Source: Hydractinia symbiolongicarpus (Eukaryota; Cnidaria; Hydrozoa; Anthoathecata; Hydractiniidae). From it: a stretch of 64,000 nucleotides of DNA. The stretch lies in contig NC_079883.1 in assembly GCF_029227915.1 (NCBI RefSeq), positions 16,370,001-16,434,000 on the forward strand. The letters run 5' to 3'. The stretch's first letter is position 1. Every line of letters begins with the position of its first letter. Both the position numbers and the translations under genes were made by a program. Under the pieces are notes generated by a model, which ran no database searches, was not told the origin of the DNA, and worked only from the letters and a program-made list of their open reading frames with translations. Positions 1 through 11,187 of this stretch are shown piece by piece.

Positions 1-1714
1 GAAATCTACAAACAGAAAGAAATATTACCACATTGTGACATAAGAACATAGCACCCTTCCACGTCATCATAAAATTGTTAGTTTTAAATTTTTTTTTTCG
101 CTTTACTTCATTTTTGCTTGAAAAATTTTAGCAACAACAATTTCTTTCTTAATCTTAACTAAGCGCCATGCTTCAATAAAAACAGCTAAAGATAAATGTC
201 TTCTTCATTAACTTTATGTCAGGAAAGCACAACAATATGAGCTTCCGTTTATGCGAGAAAATAGTAGAGAATTTTTAATCCAGTGAAATGGCCGATAGCA
301 ATGATTTCAATCCAGTGTGATAAAACTTTTCTGAAGACCGCCGCGACGAAAGAGTAAACCAACATATCACACTATCTCGTTTGATTTAATAAAAGGGATA
401 TTTCATGTTATTTTGTAAATGCATAAAAAAATTTTGATACACACAACTGACCAATAAATTACTATTATGGTCCAGTGGATTTTTCCACGGGTTAACGACT
501 AGTCTATATAATAATACGCCAGTTTCGTGTCTCTGTGACAGGCAAAGTGGATGTGTTTTTTTACTAAAGAAACAGCCGCGGTTACATGTCACTTTTGCTA
601 AACTTTTATTTTTATTCTGTCTTTTGTGTGCTTTTTCATATTGATTTAAAATTTTTGTTTCAAAAAAGTCATGGTTAATGTATTTTATTGTTCTCATAAA
701 AACTTTCGTGCAATTATGTAAACTTTATTACACAAAAGTCACAGGTAATTATTCTTATTATTCCCTTAATATTGGTTTTATCTATTCCTGCTTGAATGGA
801 ATTAACAACAAAACGTTTTGACGAAAAGAGCAATGAATTTCGCTGTTTGGCTAAAACAAATCATGTGATAAAATAAAGTGATTTCATTAGTTAGGAATTT
901 TATTGCATGCAAATTTTAATTTACAACAGGATCTTTGTTATAAATTGTTATACGTGTAAAGTCACAGGCAATTAACATTGTTATTATAGTTGTCAATTTC
1001 GTTCAAAAATTTTAATTGTTTGTGTCTTTAAAGTGAAACTGACAACAAATGATTTTGTGATAAGGAACATAGAATAAATTTTATATGTTTATAAGTGGAT
1101 ATCTCCACAGGATTTCGTTTAAAACGTTTCTTTTTCAGCCTTCTTAATAAAATTATCAACAAACCTTTTTGTGATAAGAAGCACAATAAATTTAGGTGGA
1201 TTATTCCACGAGTTTAAATAACTAGTCTATATAATAATATGCTAAGTGTTCCTGTCTGTCTGTCTGTCTGTCTGTAACAAAGTGGATGTGTTGTTTTTTC
1301 TAAAGAAACAGCCGTGGTAACATGTCACTTTTGCTAAACTTTTATTTTATTATCTTTTTCAAATTGATTTAAAAATTTTTGTTTTAAAAAAGTCACGGTT
1401 AATTTATTTTATTGTTCACATAAAAACCTTTGTGTAATGATGCAAACTTTATGACACAAAAGTCACGGGTAATTAATTTTTATTATTCCCTTAAGCACGT
1501 ATCTATTGTCTACTGTTATATGAAAAACATATTGGTTTTATTTATTCCCGCTTGAATGGAATTAACAACAAAACGTTTTGACGAAAAAAACAATGAAATT
1601 TATGGTTAATTTCGCTCACTATTTCGCTGTTTTTTTATTCGATATCTATAGTGGATTTTTCCATGGGACTAAATACTATATATTTAATTCACATAAAGCA
1701 AGCAGAACACCAAC
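1..1714. repeat. Degenerate ~0.73-kb direct repeat (intron or flank of POMT2)
   Basis: Two diverged copies of one sequence lie head to tail. The block around 475-880 (GTGGATTTTTCCAC, then CTAGTCTATATAATAATA, then AAAGTGGATGTGTT and AACAACAAAACGTTTTGACG) recurs around 1197-1660. The offsets are 724-760 bp, so the copies differ by small indels. Further GTGGAT..TCCAC words occur near 1093 and 1651. A CTGT microsatellite sits at about 1255-1275. I see no POMT2 exon here, so the next exon of that gene must lie beyond the left edge. Confidence 0.6.
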
Positions 1715-1797
1715 CTCCAGGTAGACTTGCTTTGTATAATTGATTCCCTTGTAGTGTTGATTGTAATGCTGAACTGAAAAATCCATCTCCAGGACCA
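1715..1797 (-). CDS. POMT2: POMT2 exon 9 (last visible exon)
   Basis: 83 nt after TTTTTATGTTCAG. It encodes [20 protein letters not shown], then [18 protein letters not shown] is a strongly conserved POMT2 block just before the MIR region. The donor is less certain: GTTGGT directly after CCTGGAG (1714) is used here, but a GT five bases further is possible. Confidence 0.88.
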
Positions 1798-4700
1798 CTG
1801 AACATAAAAATTTAGAAACATTAACACAACTAGAATCAAACTGACTTCCCAAATCAAAATCACACAAATATTTTCAGCAGTCAAAATAAGGAAAAAAAGA
1901 AAAAATTCAAAATGCTGACATTAACCATTATTGATGATTTTAGTGGTCAGGATACTTTATACAATCAACAAATTCGCAACAAACCTGTACGGAAGGGACT
2001 GGAAATGTAGTCCAAAGAAGAATAAGTACACAGAGATGGGTGTTATGATCAAACCAATCACACGCGCAACGAAGTGCTTGAATATTTCCAACTGGAAAGA
2101 GATGGAAAATGGTAATTAAGACAGGCACACCTCATTAGAAATGCACTTTATTTATAAAAATCATTGGAGTCAAAAACCCATGAAATTTAAGAATACTCTT
2201 GGAATCATGCTAAGAATAGTCCTCTAGGTTTATTTTGAAGCTGGAGCTAAACTAGAGAAACTTTCATAATACATCTAGGATAATTGAGTGTTACATATTT
2301 CCCCTGTCCTGCTGTATGAAATTCACCAGAAACAATAAAATTAAGCTATTTTTTAAACTAGTGGTAAGGTCCATGGAAAGATCCCTTTTAGGCGAAAAAG
2401 AGGGTTTTAAATCTATTTTGTCATTACTTCTATAATAAACAATGTAGAGGATCATGTGCTATATATATATATTCCCAGTTATTTGGCCTCAAATTGTAAG
2501 TGTAGGGGTTTCACTTTTAATTACAGTATTTTCATGCATTTAAACAACATTCTTCTATTTCACAGCTAGTTGGTAGTGACTGGTTATGCTATAGCTAGCC
2601 AAAACTGTCTCGTATCAAAATCAAAACTGAAAAAGGATACACAAACTTTCCACAAACCTTGCTATGGTGCATTTATATAATTTATAAAGGTTTATTTCAC
2701 CTTGAATGAGTAGAAAAATGCTGAAAAAACAGATAAAAAACTTACTAAAACTAACCATCCTTTCAGGTCTGCAATGAGCAATTTATTTAAAAATGTATTG
2801 ATTTTGATCAATAAGTAAGTAAGAAACGAGCCCCCATTTTGTAGCGACTCACAATTTGGGGTAACAATGCATGAAGCTTAAGGAAGTGATCTGTAATTTT
2901 TGTCATTTTGTCATTTACACAAGCATAATTAAAAAATAAGATTTAAGAATTATTCCATGAAAACTCATTGCTTCCACATGTCACCTTCTCAGTCCTATTT
3001 TTAATCATCATGTTTGCTGTTTGCTTTTTGGGATCACAAAACATTAATCTAAAAACGATTTTTTAATTTGTTCTTAACATTTTTTACTTTCGGAGATATT
3101 TAGTATTACACTTTTTTTCACAATTTTTAACCTCTGATCGTCGGAAACTCATCATAACTCGCCTTCGTTTTTTATAACATCTTTTTATGCTGCACTTCAC
3201 TGTGTTTGCTCACATTTGAAATCACACACAGTCGAGTATGGGTAAAACAAAATCAAATTGTAGAAAAAAGTATATTCTTATGGGAAATGTTATAGAAAAA
3301 CTTTAAAAGAATCTTTTAACTACATACAAAAATCATTCTCCTCTTCTCATTATAACCTTGAGTAGTATAAATTAATACCCAAGATGATTGTGTTTGAACA
3401 AATATTTGATCTTATTACATAGTGAGAAACTGAATTATAACAAGTTTTTTCATATTTGGAAAATACCCTAACTTAAATACATCAGATTTTTTCCTATCCA
3501 ATCACTGTAAAAAAATTAAAAAAAAACAAAAACGATTCTTTTCCAGGCCTTGCCATGAGTCGCGAGCAATTGCTTGCGCCCGCGTAAATGCTCGTTACCC
3601 AAGCATTCTATTGCTTGCGCAAATATTAACATTTTGAGATAATTGTAAACGTTTTTCTTAAGAATTGATTTGTCTTTTAAGTGAAATTCCTGCACGAACG
3701 CTCAACCTGAAATTGAAAAGATATTTGGTGTGATTATTTTCCACCCATCGTGCAAAAGTTCATTCGCCATTTTGTAAAACGCGTGCGATCGGGCATTAAG
3801 GTTAATCTTTGTTTTGCATTCATTTTGCAGTAGAAAAGTGGGGGACGTTTTAAATCAAACCCCAAACACGATGATCAAGAGTCTACTGGTATAACGACTC
3901 TCTCAACCTTAACTTCCTTTTTTACATGTCCGAAATAGTATGTATCACTATACTGTCGTTTTCATAAATTTATTGTTTATTTTTCAGCAAATAGGAAAAA
4001 ATATGCTTCGTTTTCAAAAAAAAATCTTAATCTGCATGGTTTAAATAAAACTTCCAAATTCATTCGGAAAGTTCAGGTACATAAAATTTATCCAGAAAAA
4101 AAAATTATACCGCACGTGGGTTTCGTTTTTAAAATTGTTTGAATAACAGTTGCGGCATAAAGAAAATAATCCATTAAATTTGGACCTGCTATGGTTTCCA
4201 ATTGTTTCGTCAAATGAAGAAATTATCTACAATTAAATCCATGATAAATTGTCTGTTCCGCCTGTAAGTGCAGTTTTGCAGACTTGCGACATCCGTGCTC
4301 CGTCGGCGTTCACCTCCGCATTAGTTAAGAACCGCATGGCTGGATTTCTTGTGTAAGGCCTGGTTATCAATGACGAAGGGGCCAGGCAAAAGAGATTTAT
4401 GTCTACGTAGTTCTTTTAACTAAGTCAGGAGTCAGTGAATTAGCTAGGATGGTCAGGTTGGCTATGAATAGACTTGCTTGTGGATTCCAAGGACCAGAAC
4501 TGAGATCTAAAAGTGTCCGACCAAGACGGAAATCTATCGGACGTTTTAACATGTTCGACCAAACTGGAAATGTGGCAGGCCTTTTAATCACATGCCTTAA
4601 ACGATTTAGGTGTGTGCCAAGGCGCACGCCTCTCCTGAAAAAGATGCCCTGAGAGACTAAATGTAAAAATGTAAAAATATGGTGAGCAAAATTGCTCGCG

Positions 4701-7700
4701 TGGACACTCTGACGCGAGCAATTAATTGCTCAGGAGGTTATTTGCTCATGGCAAGGCCTGCTTTTCCTATACTCACGCCTTAAAATGCAAAACAGATTTC
4801 AGACTCTTGTTAGAGATTTTATCATTAACTGAACTGTTATAGGTCTCATATATATATCTAAATATGTTCTTACAATTGATAATGACAAATCACCAAGCAA
4901 AATCCACAAATCTTGTATTGTTGTAACTCCAGCAAACAATATCACAAAAAGACCAACCCATTTGACACTAAAAAATTTTAATGTTCACACAAGTAATTTG
5001 ACACAAATTTTTAATGTTTACACATAAGTAATAGCAAAGTTATAATTTATATAAAACAATAAAACATTTTTGAGTCAACCCAAAATTCAGAATCTTTTTT
5101 GCAACACACTGCATACAAAATGTTTTTATACCTGAATGTACAAGCTAAAAAGTAGCCTGTGCAAAACATCCAGCCCCACCAGTCAAAACTAAATGGGCTA
5201 AAAAATAATGCACAAAATATAATCAGTAAACTTGAGACAAAGAGTTCAGCTGATAAAGAACAAGGTTGTGTAGAGTATAAAGACACTGTGCCTATAAAGC
5301 AACGAAGGCTTCTTATCTTTTTAAAGACATGGCTTTAAGAGTTACATACACACTTGTAAGCATTCACATAAATTTTGTGCAACATGCACAACAAGCAATG
5401 CATGTAATGCATTCAATGCTATACTAGTGGTTTTTAAACTGATTTCATACAGTTCTAGCTGGTAATAAAAATTAGAGGTAACCAGTCTATAAACCAAAGC
5501 AATCTATAAGGTACACAGAAAAATGTGTACCAAGTTTTTGAATTTTTAAAGCCCTGGGAGTAAAAGTACTTTTTAAACGAAAAGACACTTTATATACCTA
5601 GGGTTCAAATTAGAAAAACAACAACAGGATAGTAAAAGACTTGACAAAATAATTTCAAATAAGAAAATACAAACAAGAAAATTAAACAAAGAAATAAAGG
5701 GATCTGATTGATTATTAGCTCTTAAAAAGTGACTTAACAAGTCATTTGAAAAGCTTTTTTCATTTTCAAGATATTTGCATGAAAAGATTTTCATATTTAT
5801 TTATGCTATATAAATTATAGGCGTCTTTAAGGAATATAGCAAATTTTGACATTTTCTGTCATCAATAATTTTAGACCTAATAAGGAAAATGCATTCAAAC
5901 ATTATCAATGTATAGATACATATTATACCAGGTACAAAACTATGAAAAACAACACTTTTCCTTGTCTTAGGTCTCTTAATTTTAAGATTAGCTAAGATAG
6001 CCCCAAATGTCTCCTTCATGATAAAAATGAATTTAATTACGATAAAAGTGAATTGCTTATTTAAACCCTATCTTATGTATGAAAGCAATATATAATTACC
6101 AATCTCTCCAACTATAAAATTTAATTAAACTGAAAACAGACATCATCATAAAAAACATGAGAATTGGATCCAATAAGATATACTGTGATATGGTGATACA
6201 ACCATGATCTAAAACGAAAACAAATATTGAAAAAAGCGGGCACAAAGACCAATGTGTTTACATTTGTAGTAAAAAAGATCATAATAAAAAATGTCTGGTG
6301 ATAGATATAATAGGATGCAACATATATTTACGAGTTGCAACTAAACAGTTTCTGTGGAACAAAATGGTCTTACCAAAAAGAATTAAAGAAGCAGCTAGTA
6401 TGCAAGCTGGTAAGGAATGTGTCAGCTCCCACACTATCAAATATGCTAGTGGAATGCAGAATGCACCAAGTAAAGCGCAGAACTAAAGGCAACAAGTTTA
6501 GTTGTTCAACATGGGCAAGAAAAGGTTACATTATATGACAATTTTTTTTATCAGGAGTGTAATGGTGTATATAGAATTCAGATATGGGCAGCTTAGCAGG
6601 CAAAATATAAAATGATCAACTGGATGTGTGAAACTATCAGTACATATTTTCTGATTTTGAAAGTTGATTTTGCAGTGCAGTGATTTTAGAAAACCATTTC
6701 CAGCTGACAATTTAATATAATAAAGAATAAATGCAAGTCCGAAAATTAAATTCATTAAGTCAAAGTATCTTAATCAGATAATATAAAACGAACGAATTTA
6801 TTTTAAAATATGTATATTTCGTGTTACATCCAACACATCTTTCAGCAGAATAAAATGTTACAAAAAAGTTCAGTGAAAAAGAGAGATTTTGAAGGTAATT
6901 AAAATGGTAATGAAAAAATCTTATAAATATATACAATAAAAGATCGTTAAAATAAGTATAAATCTCTTGACACTTTCAAACCATTGTAAATTTAAGGTTT
7001 TTCTCGTTTTATATGCAAAGCTTCTTTTACTAACGATGTCGATCAGTTATCACTTCAATCAATAACTGTTGTATTGTTGCTAATAGTTTTCCATGTAGAT
7101 ATCACGGAAATTAAACGATTCCAAACCAAGCATTAAGAGAGTGTTAAGATATAACAAAGCAGAGCACTCCAACACATGGGTGTAAACAGCACTCTCTTTG
7201 GTGGTGGTGTGTTCTTTACATCTTTGGTATAGACTGTGTTCTGTTTTACCGATTATATGAAGAATTATACCAGGGCAAGTGAACTTGTAGAGGATGGTTG
7301 ACTTGTATTTCAACGGATTTTATATTCGTGTAAAAAGCAATCTTTTGTGTCGAGTACGTAACATTAAATTTGATGTTAGTGTTATTTGTAAAAGAATGCT
7401 TTACCTTCCGTTTAAGTTCAAAAGGAGTTGATCTTATATATATAAAAATTTTTAGTCACCGTTTTAATTACCTTCAAAATTTCTCTTTTTTACTGAACTT
7501 TTTTGTAACATTTTATTCTGCTGAAAGATGTGTTGGATGTAACACGAAATATACATATTTTAAAAATTATTCGTCTTATATTATCTGATTCGGACTTGCA
7601 TTTACTCTTTAGTGATTTTAGAATTATGTGCAACACTTATTAAGGCCACCTCCACAAATAGTTAGACAGAGAAAAAATAAGAAAGAAACTCAATTTTTCT

Positions 7701-8724
7701 TTAAAATATCCATGAATCCACTGCATTCTGCATTTTGGTTACAAGCAAAATATACATGATTTGAACTTTAAATTAAGAAATATGATGAAAAAATAACATA
7801 TTTGTTCATTCTTATCATGAAATTAATGAAATACCATGACAATTAAATTCTAACATCTTATGACAAATGCACAAGGAAAAATATTTCATAACTGACTGAA
7901 AAAATGACAATAAATCAACTGTTATAAATTTGTAGCCTTCCACTTTACACAATCATTTTAAATGTGAGCTTAAACTATGCCATAAATTTTTGAAACGAAA
8001 ATCCACACAATACATACCATTCTCATTCCAACATATTTTTGTTCACCATAACTGTCGCCAGGTTTGTCAAACGGAAAGGATCCATCATAACCAGTTGCCC
8101 AGCCAGCAAGTGCAAGAAGCATCTAAAGGTTTTAATATTGAACCATGATTAAGCTAAAAAAGATTATTTTAAATTATAAATTTTTTTACCTTTCCAAGTG
8201 GTGGATGAACATCAAAGAAAAAGGTTCCATTGAGATAATGATTAGCAAATTTCCCAAAATGTGTTTCATCCCAACTAAAAATCAAACAGTGATGCATAAG
8301 ATAAAGTATGCATAAAATATCAGAAAAATTTATGAACATCACTGAAATTATTTTGGTTACATTCTTTCCTTAATACTTACCATATATGTGTAGGTTCGTG
8401 TATTAAATACATACGAGTTGTGATGGCTAAGATCCAAATAACCGTTAGTGAAAGTCTATTTAGTTTAATATTGTGTATATCTCCATCACACTTACTAACA
8501 ATGCATCTTTCATATTTAGTACTACTTTGTTTACTAACAATGTCTGTTTTAAAGTTCTTCTCACGTTCCAGTTTTTCATCCTCTTTTTCTTGCTTGTCCT
8601 CATTAATTTTATTAACTTCATCAATATCAACATTCTGATTTATCGCACTACTTTCCTTATTGTCATTCTTCTCTTCAGTATGTTTATTTTTTTGTTCAAC
8701 TTTCTTATCCCTCTGTTTTACCAT
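1715..8724 (-). CDS. POMT2: Protein O-mannosyl-transferase 2, exons 1-9 (gene continues off left edge)
   Basis: The known family role is to transfer mannose from dolichyl-phosphate mannose to Ser/Thr of secretory proteins in the ER membrane, in complex with POMT1. Nine minus-strand coding exons join in frame with GT-AG introns: 8724-8381, 8274-8190, 8122-8018, 6482-6374, 6208-6100, 5197-5132, 4967-4874, 2091-1985 and 1797-1715. They total 1102 nt, about 367 residues, roughly half of a typical ~750-aa POMT2. The conserved blocks run in the expected order: a charged N-terminal tail, TM1, [11 protein letters not shown] with the Asp-Glu pair of loop 1, [38 protein letters not shown], and [10 protein letters not shown]. 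The cysteine of HIC and the [10 protein letters not shown] block fit POMT2 and not POMT1. The MIR domains and C-terminal membrane segments are outside the window. No frame break is seen in the nine exons. Confidence 0.93.
1985..2091 (-). CDS. POMT2: POMT2 exon 8
   Basis: 107 nt between CATCTCTTTCCAG and GTTTGTTGCG. It encodes [20 protein letters not shown], then [15 protein letters not shown] and a split Ser codon. A basic HF.AR motif before a membrane segment that ends in LHF matches POMT2. The phase-2 end joins exon 9 to give [13 protein letters not shown]. Confidence 0.93.
3544..4760. mobile_element. Non-autonomous DNA transposon in POMT2 intron 7
   Basis: The ends are perfect 16-bp terminal inverted repeats: CAGGCCTTGCCATGAG at 3544 and CTCATGGCAAGGCCTG ending at 4760. 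They are flanked by a 6-bp direct repeat CTTTTC at 3538-3543 and 4761-4766, a likely target-site duplication. Inside each end are several copies of GCGAGCAATT in both orientations. The short ORFs inside (for example 4449-4652 and its antisense 4627-4403) have no recognisable transposase motif. Confidence 0.75.
4874..4967 (-). CDS. POMT2: POMT2 exon 7
   Basis: 94 nt between ACTTTTTTAG-type pyrimidine-rich sequence and GTAAGAACA. It encodes [20 protein letters not shown], then [18 protein letters not shown] and DLW..LGD are conserved blocks before the long luminal region. It runs in frame from exon 6 (phase 2) to exon 8 (phase 0). Confidence 0.93.
5132..5197 (-). CDS. POMT2: POMT2 exon 6: WWGW segment
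   Basis: A 66-nt micro-exon after CATTATTTTTTAG and before GTATAAAAAC. It encodes [20 protein letters not shown] plus F and a split Ser codon. The WWxW..TG spacing and the junction (..[11 protein letters not shown]..) match POMT2. The acceptor is chosen because it keeps the frame with exon 5; others lie upstream. Confidence 0.85.
5843..5913. repeat. Diverged dispersed repeat, inverted mate near 38252-38325
   Basis: The word TTTTGACATTTTCTGTCATC and the following stretch up to AATGCATTCAAAC reappear as their reverse complement at about 38252-38325, within TMED10 intron 1. Both copies lie in introns and neither has a recognisable domain. This is probably an old interspersed repeat family. Confidence 0.5.
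6100..6208 (-). CDS. POMT2: POMT2 exon 5: YILLDPIL block
   Basis: 109 nt between TTCGTTTTAG and GTAATTATA. It encodes (D)[19 protein letters not shown] and then [16 protein letters not shown]. The LLDPIL motif is a hallmark of PMT enzymes. The split codon at the 3' end joins exon 6 as Cys to give [12 protein letters not shown]. Confidence 0.94.
6374..6482 (-). CDS. POMT2: POMT2 exon 4: membrane segment
   Basis: 109 nt between TTGCCTTTAG and GTAAGACC. It encodes [20 protein letters not shown] followed by [16 protein letters not shown], a hydrophobic block that fits the second and third membrane segments of POMT2. It starts in phase 0 after exon 3 (..GMRM|FCALLG..) and ends in phase 1. Confidence 0.92.
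6720..7612 (-). mobile_element. Truncated Penelope-like element with inverted flanking repeats
   Basis: A minus-strand ORF at 7313-7080 reads [20 protein letters not shown], then [19 protein letters not shown]. The layout (YKFTC, an Ile-Gly pair, a basic RCKEH stretch) resembles the GIY-YIG endonuclease found at the C-terminus of Penelope-like retroelements. It is flanked by an inverted repeat of about 150-180 bp: 6720-6903 is the reverse complement of about 7464-7612 (shared words AATGCAAGTCCG, ATATACATATTTTAAAA, CAACACATCTTTCAGCAG). The left copy has an extra ~30-bp segment near 6746-6775. Inverted terminal repeats are known in Penelope elements. No reverse-transcriptase domain is left. It sits in POMT2 intron 3. 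Confidence 0.55.
8018..8122 (-). CDS. POMT2: POMT2 exon 3
   Basis: Exactly 35 codons, phase 0 at both ends, with acceptor CCTTTAG and donor GTATGTATTG. It encodes [18 protein letters not shown], then the loop [16 protein letters not shown]. It follows HPPLGK directly, as in other POMT2 proteins. Confidence 0.92.
8190..8274 (-). CDS. POMT2: POMT2 exon 2: catalytic loop
   Basis: This 85-nt exon follows TTTTTAG and ends before GTAAAAAA. It encodes [19 protein letters not shown] followed by FDVHPPLGK. The Asp-Glu pair is the invariant acidic motif of the first luminal loop in the PMT family, needed for activity in characterised members. The surrounding HFGK and HPPLGK are family signatures. Confidence 0.93.
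8381..8724 (-). CDS. POMT2: POMT2 exon 1 (variant A): N-terminal tail and TM1
   Basis: The start is the ATG at 8724-8722. The first ~75 codons form a very hydrophilic Lys/Glu/Asn-rich cytosolic tail. A hydrophobic segment ([17 protein letters not shown]) follows, then the loop EPTHI. The exon ends in phase 2 before GTAAGTATTA (8380-8371); the split codon joins exon 2 as Cys to give [11 protein letters not shown]. Confidence 0.9.
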
Positions 8725-9965
8725 GTTAAACTATACATACATTAAACACATTTTTTAATATATTTTTCTAAACAACCAAAATTTTTCAAACAATCCTAGG
8801 CTTATGATCTGGAAAAAAAAGGTTCATATAATATATACATGCCTCTTACAAATTTACTTCTTAGTTTATTACATCCACTTGATTTTAATGTAGTATGTCC
8901 TACATATATTTAAGTACATTTTTAATTTTATAATGGATCTTTTATAATTCCAACATTTTGTGCCTGTTGATTTTATTTTGCCAAACAGACTGACCAGAAA
9001 AAATTATCTTTGCCATACCTGTAGAACAAAAATGAACACTTGTGATTTTAAAGTCATTGTAACTGAATGTTCTAGCCCTTGTTTAAACATTTAAATTTAA
9101 AGGTCTGAATAGACAGAATAATTTTGCAGATCAATATTCAAAATAATTAATTGAACTAATATTGATTCAAAATTGTTGCGTATGTATCATTAAAAAGTAA
9201 TAGAACGATAATACAAAATGACGTAAAACACAAATCAATTTTTCATTAGAACAATATTATTTCAAAGGAAACTGCCAACTGCTCACTTTTTTCGAAACTC
9301 ACACTCAGCATTTTATTCATTTCAAATATGCACGTAAAAGAGATTAAGTAGTGATGAGAAACGTGACTATTATGTCAGATAATTTTTTATCAACAAGTAC
9401 GTTTAGATTGTATCAAGCCGCAAGGCAAGGAATTGTATTATATGCTCCCCTTTCATTTCTGTGATGGAGTCAATCTTTTAACCCTACAGTTTCTTTTTCC
9501 ACTTTTTTATGTGAAAGAATGAAACTGCTTGAAAAGATTAAGGAGCACAAAATTATTTCTTCTTCGTTGTTGCTCATGCCCGATGTTACGATAAATTAAA
9601 TTCAGATTGTTCTTTATATATATTGTATTGTGTATGCATACAAAAATATTTAATCAATTTAAGGATACTGCAATGGTATAAATATAATTTTTTACAAAAA
9701 AATTTTTTTTTTAAAAATATATGGAGTTTGATATTCTCTACCAACTTCTGAATTTATTTTTCAAAAATGTTGATTGGGAGTAGGATAAAAAATGATTTAT
9801 TTCTTTTGGTCGGCAAACTTCAAACACAGTTTCTTTTGAAAAGCGAACAAAGAAATATATGTGTGAATCTCACTTTGAACATTCTATAAGTTTTTTATAC
9901 CAACTGACATTCAGCAGAACAGATTATTCTTTTAAGGGATCGTCTTTCATTTTTTAATTAGCATA
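8725..9965. other. AT-rich region upstream of POMT2 exon 1A, no gene seen
   Basis: This stretch would hold the promoter and 5' UTR of POMT2 if exon 1A is the true first exon. I see no conserved exon, RNA gene or clear inverted-repeat element, and no convincing core promoter motif. Confidence 0.4.
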
Positions 9966-9969
9966 GCAT

Positions 9970-11062
9970 GTGATACGATTTTGAAACGATTTTAAAGTAA
10001 TGTTCGTATGGAAATCGTTTCCTTAAAAAATAAAATCGTTTCATAATCGTTTCATAATCGTTTCAAGATTGTTTTATTGTATTTACTTGAAATCGTTTCA
10101 CATACCATAATTCGTTGCAAAATCGTTTCATTGTGATCGTTTCAGTATATTTATTTAGATCGTTTCAAAATCTTTTCAAGGTGTTTCTTTTACATTCTAT
10201 TAACATAAAAGAATAAAAGAAATTATTAATCTAATAAAGGTCCCTCAATAAAATCTACGCGCTGTCAAAAAGGTAAATTTCTACATCGTAAAAAATCGCG
10301 TATATAAAAAACATTATTTATAAAGATTTGCTTTCGGAAATTTTTAAAACGCGATCTAAAAAAGCTTTTCTATCGCCGCATTTCGTTCTTAAATTTTTAA
10401 AATGTGATCTCAGAAAGCTTTTCTATCGCCGTTCTTTGTTCTTAAATTTTTAAAAAGGGATCTAAAAGAGCATTTCTATCGCTGTTCTTCGTTCTTAAAT
10501 TTGTAAAAAGCAATCTAAAAGAGCATTTCTATCGCCCTTCTTCGTTCTTAAATTTTTAAAATGCGATCTAACGAAGCTTTTCTATCTCCGTTCTTCGTTC
10601 TTATATTTTTTTTCATCGCAATATTTTTCATTTTAAAGGAAATTGTTAGTTTTAAGAAACACTGTTTATTTTTAGTTTTAAAAAACTGTTTTATGATATT
10701 TACGATAAAAGATGTTGTTGATGATGTCGATGTTGTGTTGAATAAAAGAAAGAGAAAGAATAATTTTACATTTATATATAAGTTTAATTGGTTTTTAATT
10801 AGTTCAGAATCGTTTCAAAATTCGTTTCAATAACTTCAAAGACTTTTACATTGTATCACAAATAATATTTTGACAATCGTATCAAACCGTTTCAGAATTT
10901 TTTCTAATCGTTTCAAAATCGTTTCACAATCGTTTCATTTTTATGTAGTTTATACAAAATCGTTTCGCAAAGAAAATATGAAATGATGTAAAAAAAATAT
11001 TGAAACGATTTCCATATCATGAAAATTGTTTCAATTCGTATCAAAACTGAAACGATCTTGGA
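9970..11062. mobile_element. Inverted-repeat element made of ATCGTTTCA words with a 53-bp tandem core
   Basis: The left flank (9970-10180) has about ten copies of ATCGTTTCA or close variants. The right flank (10805-11062) has a similar number, and its last copies are inverted (TTGAAACGATTTCC). GTATGGAAATCGTTTCC near 10004 pairs with GAAACGATTTCCATATC near 11003. Between the flanks lies a 53-bp tandem repeat. The layout resembles a foldback or subterminal-repeat DNA transposon without a transposase. Exact ends and a target duplication were not found. Confidence 0.55.
10330..10610. repeat. 53-bp tandem repeat, about 5 copies
   Basis: The unit runs CTTAAATTTTTAAAA, GCGATCTAAAA, AGCTTTTCTATCGCC, TTCTTCGTT. 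CTTAAAT recurs at about 10388, 10441, 10494 and 10547, exactly 53 bp apart, plus a diverged first copy. It sits in the centre of the ATCGTTTCA element and probably belongs to it. Confidence 0.8.
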
Positions 11063-11187
11063 GACGAATAGTTCGCTTAACACCTTCTGCATATCTTTGA
11101 ATAGGCTAGTGTTGTAAAGGTCAGACTGCGAAAACTCTTTTACGAGGAATTTTAGATGTTTGTTTTTCACGATGTATACATGACTTA

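Noticed and set aside
386-697. 103-codon minus-strand ORF as a gene
   Set aside because: It falls across the degenerate 0.73-kb direct repeat and has no family features; the second repeat copy does not keep the frame.
4403-4652. Overlapping ORFs of 74 and 67 codons as a transposase
   Set aside because: They are antisense shadows of each other, without a known motif; the element appears non-autonomous.
7370-7588. 72-codon plus-strand ORF
   Set aside because: Most of it lies in the inverted repeat of the Penelope-like remnant; its mirror copy at 6789-6903 is not coding.
10561-10833. 90-codon plus-strand ORF as a membrane protein
   Set aside because: It starts in the 53-bp tandem repeat and runs through AT-rich sequence; the hydrophobicity comes from T-rich codons.
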